Below are positions 60,441 to 64,000 of a DNA stretch of 64,000 nucleotides, in pieces; position 1 is the stretch's first letter, and the number at the start of each line of letters is the position of its first letter. The notes beneath the pieces are model-generated. The model saw only the letters and a program-made list of their open reading frames with translations. It searched no databases and had not been told where the DNA came from. Origin of the DNA: Candidatus Parabeggiatoa sp. nov. 2 (GTDB lineage Bacteria > Pseudomonadota > Gammaproteobacteria > Beggiatoales > Beggiatoaceae); NCBI GenBank assembly GCA_002085445.1, contig NBMI01000010.1, positions 1 through 64,000 on the forward strand. Reading direction: 5' to 3'. Made by a program: the position numbers and the translations under genes.

Positions 60441-60930
60441 GAGTACAACTAATTACGCGGATAAACGAATTAGGAGATACTGAGTACAACTAATTACGCG
60501 GATAAACGAATTAGGAGATACCGAGTACAACTAATTACGCGGATAAACGAATTAGAAGATACTGAGTACAACTAATTACGCGGATAAAGGAATTAGGATA
60601 AATGTAGTGCAACAACACTGCGGATAAACGAATTGGCTAAAGAGAAAATCCATCCATAATTGGTTATACTTACTGTAATTGGTTTATCCTCAAAACGTTG
60701 TATAATATTACGCAACTACAACAATTCGTTTATCCGCGTAATTCGTTGTACTGTCATTCATTCGTTGTACTCATAAGGACAATTCGTTTATCCGCGTAAT
60801 TCGTTGTACTGTCATTCATTCGTTGTACTCATCAGGACAATTCGTTTATCCGCGTAATTAGTTGTACTCATCAGGAGGACAATTCGTTTATCCGCGCAAT
60901 TCGTTGTACTCTCATTAATTCGTTGTACTC
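60441..60930. repeat. Composite repeat with inverted arms, copy 2
   Basis: Four plus-strand 31-bp units (60441-60600), the same ~90-bp core as at 56528 (60635-60722), then about five minus-strand units to 60930. Unlike copy 1 it does not cut a recognisable gene. The two copies bracket the STAND-ATPase/DUF2335 genes. Confidence 0.9.
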
Positions 60931-60978
60931 ATTTTAAATGTCCAAAGCTAAAGCTTTGGACTCCAAAATATAGCAGCT

Positions 60979-62622
60979 TTAATCTGCAACGTACTGCAAC
61001 AAGCCTCCATATCGGTTCCCGTCGGAAAATTTAGCATAAACACTCACTTTGCCCATATCAATCGCCACATTTCCCACAAAATAGGCCCCTTGCTTTTCGA
61101 GATGAGACCATTTTCTACCAATAACAACGGCAACCTGTTGAGCCCCTGGCACGGCTAATTTAAAAGTTTGCATCGTGCCCACTTCCAAATGACGCTGCAT
61201 GGGCGTATACAGATAACCACCCTTTTTCTTGAACAAGGCAAACGTTTTCGGAAAACCAATCTTGCCCGACATTCCCCGACTCACTTTCACTTGATAATCC
61301 AACGCTTGCTTATAAACATTAGTGGTATCATCTTTCCGTTTAGCAAATAGCCGCAGCAAGTATTCACCAGGGCGCGGAAAAACGGCCAGAATTTCATATT
61401 GCCCCGCTTTTCTCTGGACAAACGTCAGTGATTTATCTAACCGTTTGTTATCCTTATATAATATGGCACTCATCAAAGCCTCATCGGGGGCCAGTATGGT
61501 CACTACGACTTGTTTTTTGGCATCTATCAAACGGTGAGGATGGCTACCGACTTTTAAGCCCGTATCAAAAAAGGCCTGATCAGGAGAAACCGGTATCACG
61601 TCGGCTTGCATTCCTTGACTGGCTCTAATTCGGTAATCCAAAGCCCAATGGAATGCGCCCGGCTCATCTTGCCGCTTAGTAAAAAGTCTCAAAACATACT
61701 CGCCTGGGCGAGGAAAAGTCGCACTAATTTCATATTGGCCAGGTTTTTTCTGAATAGCCGTGTGTGATTTATCAAGTTCATAGCGGCCCTGTAGCAGTTG
61801 AGCAGTGATGGCCGCCTCTTGCGGCGCACGCAGCGTGACGACAATTTTGTTTCTCGCCTTAATCATACCTTGCGGATGACTGTCGATGGCTAAGCCCACC
61901 CTAAAAAAGGCCGGCCGCAGATAAACCCGTTTATCATAGTCGGCCTTTGAAATGGACGGTTGTAGCAATTGCCATTTGGAATCTTTCGGAAAATGATCAT
62001 AAATGAATTGCTCAGGCGGCGTTAAAAAATAATGCGCTTGAAACCGATGGACAAAGCGTTTGTTCTTCTCGTCCAAATAACCGGCGCCCCATGTCGCGTC
62101 TAATAACTGCCATTGCCCATCGATTTTCACGGCATTCCACGCATGATTAATGGCATCCGTCTGATGCACTGAATAACTGTAACCTTTTGAATAGCCACTG
62201 ATATTCACCACTTCAAGGCCGGCATGTTGTCCCAGAGTCTTAATAAGCCCGGCATAGCCGTCACAGACTGCGCGACGCTGTGCCAATACACTTAGCGAAT
62301 TTAAGTCTCGGTATTTACCAGCAAAATAACCCTTATCATCGTAACCGATATTGTGGGTAATCCAGCGATAAATCGCGCGCACTTTTTGGCGATCATTTTT
62401 CGCCGGCGCTATGAGATAGGCGGCTAGGCTCTCCAATGATTGCTCAACAGGCTTGGGCGCATTGAGCGCATGCCGGTCAATCAACTCAAATTCAGAACGA
62501 GGACTCGCTCCGCGCTCCTCGAGTGGCTCAGGCGCGACATTGGCCCCTTTTTGAAGGCAACCCGGAAAACCCACTGAAAACAAGGCTAAGCATGTTAGCC
62601 ATAATGTGATGCGATTAGTCAT
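60979..62622 (-). CDS. Transglutaminase-like lipoprotein
   Basis: A 547-residue protein with a lipoprotein signal peptide (LFSVGFPGC lipobox), so it is likely anchored in a membrane facing the periplasm. Residues ~65-185 form a transglutaminase/KY-type domain with Cys in RRAVCDGYAGL, His in INHAWNAVKI and Asp in LLDATWGAGY, giving a complete triad. Two similar beta domains follow (YEISATFPRPGEYVLRLFTK and YEILAVFPRPGEYLLRLFAK). Members may be peptidases or cross-linking enzymes; the substrate is unknown. AAAGGAA precedes the ATG. The gene is intact. Confidence 0.87.
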   Translation of the reverse strand: MTNRITLWLTCLALFSVGFPGCLQKGANVAPEPLEERGASPRSEFELIDRHALNAPKPVEQSLESLAAYLIAPAKNDRQKVRAIYRWITHNIGYDDKGYFAGKYRDLNSLSVLAQRRAVCDGYAGLIKTLGQHAGLEVVNISGYSKGYSYSVHQTDAINHAWNAVKIDGQWQLLDATWGAGYLDEKNKRFVHRFQAHYFLTPPEQFIYDHFPKDSKWQLLQPSISKADYDKRVYLRPAFFRVGLAIDSHPQGMIKARNKIVVTLRAPQEAAITAQLLQGRYELDKSHTAIQKKPGQYEISATFPRPGEYVLRLFTKRQDEPGAFHWALDYRIRASQGMQADVIPVSPDQAFFDTGLKVGSHPHRLIDAKKQVVVTILAPDEALMSAILYKDNKRLDKSLTFVQRKAGQYEILAVFPRPGEYLLRLFAKRKDDTTNVYKQALDYQVKVSRGMSGKIGFPKTFALFKKKGGYLYTPMQRHLEVGTMQTFKLAVPGAQQVAVVIGRKWSHLEKQGAYFVGNVAIDMGKVSVYAKFSDGNRYGGLLQYVAD

Positions 62623-63101
62623 GTTTTTTTCCTTTAAAAAAAATCATCATGTTACAATTACAAACATTAAAGTTGGAGTCCAAACCTTTTGGAGTCCAAA
62701 CCTTTAGGTTTGGACGGGTTAAAAAAAGAATTGTACATGGAATATATAAGTGGGTAAGCAAAACATAACGAGCGGCTTGTGAGTCGCTTTTGCGACTACT
62801 ACTCTAGTCACCAAAAATGATTTATGCGTACCTACTTAAGTATAATATTCTATAACTAATAAGGGTTTTCCTCCAGGTAGATACACTGGCTATATTAATG
62901 TCGCCCCGTTGGGGCTTTTCTATTAGCCCCTTCGGTAAGTGTTATTAAAGCCAGTAACTACCTGGCTTTCTTATTTATTTACGGACAAGTCTATTATACT
63001 GCACAAGTGATATCGCTTGCGGAAGTTACTTCGTTTGCGTTTTTTGACAGCGATAACACACCCCTAAATCCCCTCTAACAGCCCTACCACCTTAGAATAA
63101 T

Positions 63102-63223
63102 TATACTTAGCACTGTCATAAACTTAGCTTTTCTGTCATTTCGACTTAAGGAGAAATCTTATTGGACTCGCAGATTTCTAGCTCAAAAGACATGACAAAA
63201 AAGCGCAAATTGTGTCAAGTATA
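63102..63223. mobile_element. 122-bp element, TATACTTAGCACTGTCA family
   Basis: The left end TATACTTAGCACTGTCATAA and right end AAATTGTGTCAAGTATA are inverted copies. The inner arms (CTTTTCTGTCATTTCGA and CATGACAAAAAAGCGC) are also complementary, so nearly the whole unit can fold. Confidence 0.75.
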
Positions 63224-63392
63224 TTAATTGTTAATAATTATACTAGACATGCGAATTAAGGGTTGAATTGAATCATAAAAAATCAATGACTTATAAAAAC
63301 GTCTGATTGAAAGTCATTTTATAAGGTTTCTCCGATCAAAGAAATAACATCTTTGTTCATTTTTCATTTTTCAGTTAATAGCGAGATATTTG

Positions 63393-63519
63393 CATTAGAC
63401 ACCGTCATAAACTGAAATTTTTGTCATGTCTCACGGCGTTCTGAAAATGGAGCCATGAAAACCAGATTCTGGCGAAAAAAGAAATGACAAAAGCGCAATT
63501 TTTGACGGTGCAAAGTATA
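63393..63519. mobile_element. 127-bp element, same family
   Basis: The right end TTTTTGACGGTGCAAAGTATA is the best preserved terminus of the family. The left end (GACACCGTCATAAACTGAAA) is its degraded inverse. Inner arms TTTTTGTCATG and GAAATGACAAAAGCGC pair. Confidence 0.75.
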
Positions 63520-63849
63520 ATTATTAATATTTCTAATAAGGCAGGTGGGCAAGAAAAAAACTTTGCCCACCCTACTTAAAAGATTTATTTTCAATCGCTT
63601 AAAAATACTTTAACATTTTATGGCCTAGCTGATGGCCGTTCCTACTGCAAACCTCCGAGGTTTGCTAAACCTCCGAGATTTTTAAGCACAGAGGCGAGAC
63701 GAGTGCATTTTTGCTTGAGCGACACTTTTGTTGCAGCAAGAATCCATTGATTTACGCTAATATAATCATTTAGAAAAGTTTTGTCTGTAAGCAAAAAACC
63801 TCCGTTTCAAAACCTCGGAGGTTTGAAGCTTAACGTTTGCATCATTGCA

Positions 63850-64000
63850 ATGTATCCAAGTAAATTAAATCTTAATTACCTACGCAAAACGACAGCGGGT
63901 AAGCGTTGGATTAAAGTCTACGCCCCAAATGAAGGTAGGAGTCTCATCACAAAATGGCTTGTGGTGGTTGGCTTAGTTATAATAAGTACCTTTGTCGCGT
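63850..64000 (+). CDS. Start of a possible membrane protein, cut by window end
   Basis: From an ATG at 63850 the frame is open to the window end (50 codons): MYPSKLNLNYLRKTTAGKRW, basic region, then a hydrophobic helix WLVVVGLVIISTFVA. The positive-inside pattern fits a single membrane anchor at the N-terminus. No Shine-Dalgarno is clear, and the rest lies outside the window, so the call is tentative. Confidence 0.45.
   Translation, partial: MYPSKLNLNYLRKTTAGKRWIKVYAPNEGRSLITKWLVVVGLVIISTFVA

Larger units (their letters stand above)
62623..63849. other. Intergenic, several miniature elements
   Basis: Two CCAAACCTTT palindromic units (62680-62715) lie near the start. Two elements of the TATACTT-GCACCGTCA family lie at 63102-63223 and 63393-63519. 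A copy of the 42718 repeat lies at 63239-63330, a GGTGGGCAAG hairpin at about 63544-63573, and AACCTCCGAGGTTT palindromes near 63645 and 63810. No gene is recognised. Confidence 0.7.

Overview
The window looks like chromosome of a repeat-laden, AT-leaning gammaproteobacterium, most plausibly of the large sulfur bacterium group (Beggiatoa/Thiomargarita-like). That placement is inference. It rests on the gammaproteobacterial order rpsF-rpsR-rplI-dnaB-alr, a dnaB with two inteins, a heat-shock groESL operon, a ferredoxin-GltD fusion, many STAND/TPR ATPases, toxin-antitoxin remnants, an IS607 element, and intergenic space almost entirely filled with short dispersed repeats. No rRNA or tRNA gene was recognised.

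Layout. 1-2.1 kb: two related TPR genes, both frameshifted near the same 3' point. 2.2-4.0 kb: ferredoxin/GltD-like flavoprotein. 4.5-6.2 kb: thyA and a secreted nuclease, diverging from an intergenic region made of repeats. 6.2-11.9 kb: accessory zone with an orphan toxin/immunity pair, a DUF6883 remnant plus DUF4926 gene, a DUF4058 gene and many repeats. 12-15.2 kb: a degenerate ATPase and a membrane STAND ATPase with a nonsense codon near its end. 16.6-21.5 kb: a giant GHKL-ATPase/SF1-helicase fusion, the best candidate for an unfamiliar conflict system. 21.6-28.7 kb: a graveyard of hicAB, a DNA methyltransferase broken next to an IS607 element, a PD-(D/E)XK-like gene and brnT with its antitoxin, all carved up by miniature elements. 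28.7-36.7 kb: TCA-cycle genes mdh, sucA, sucB, lpdA. 36.8-39.3 kb: a dicarboxylate symporter and a YkgJ-like protein. 39.5-42.7 kb: an inverted-repeat-bounded cassette, a duplicated small gene, an orphan MYXAN-type cas6 and an intact hicAB pair. 43.3-45.5 kb: groEL/groES with adjacent sigma-32 promoter and CIRCE operator. 46-54.6 kb: an unknown gene, then the ribosomal/dnaB/alr block. 55.4-60.4 kb: STAND-ATPase and DUF2335 genes between twin inverted-arm repeat composites. 61-62.6 kb: a transglutaminase-like lipoprotein.

Common thread. At least six families of short elements can be told apart by eye, and they often end exactly inside or at the edge of genes: hicA, hicB, brnT, the 56.3 kb ATPase, and apparent N-termini of lpdA and the helicase. 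The core metabolic and housekeeping genes look intact, apart from a replaced GroEL tail, while the accessory genes are frequently truncated or frameshifted.
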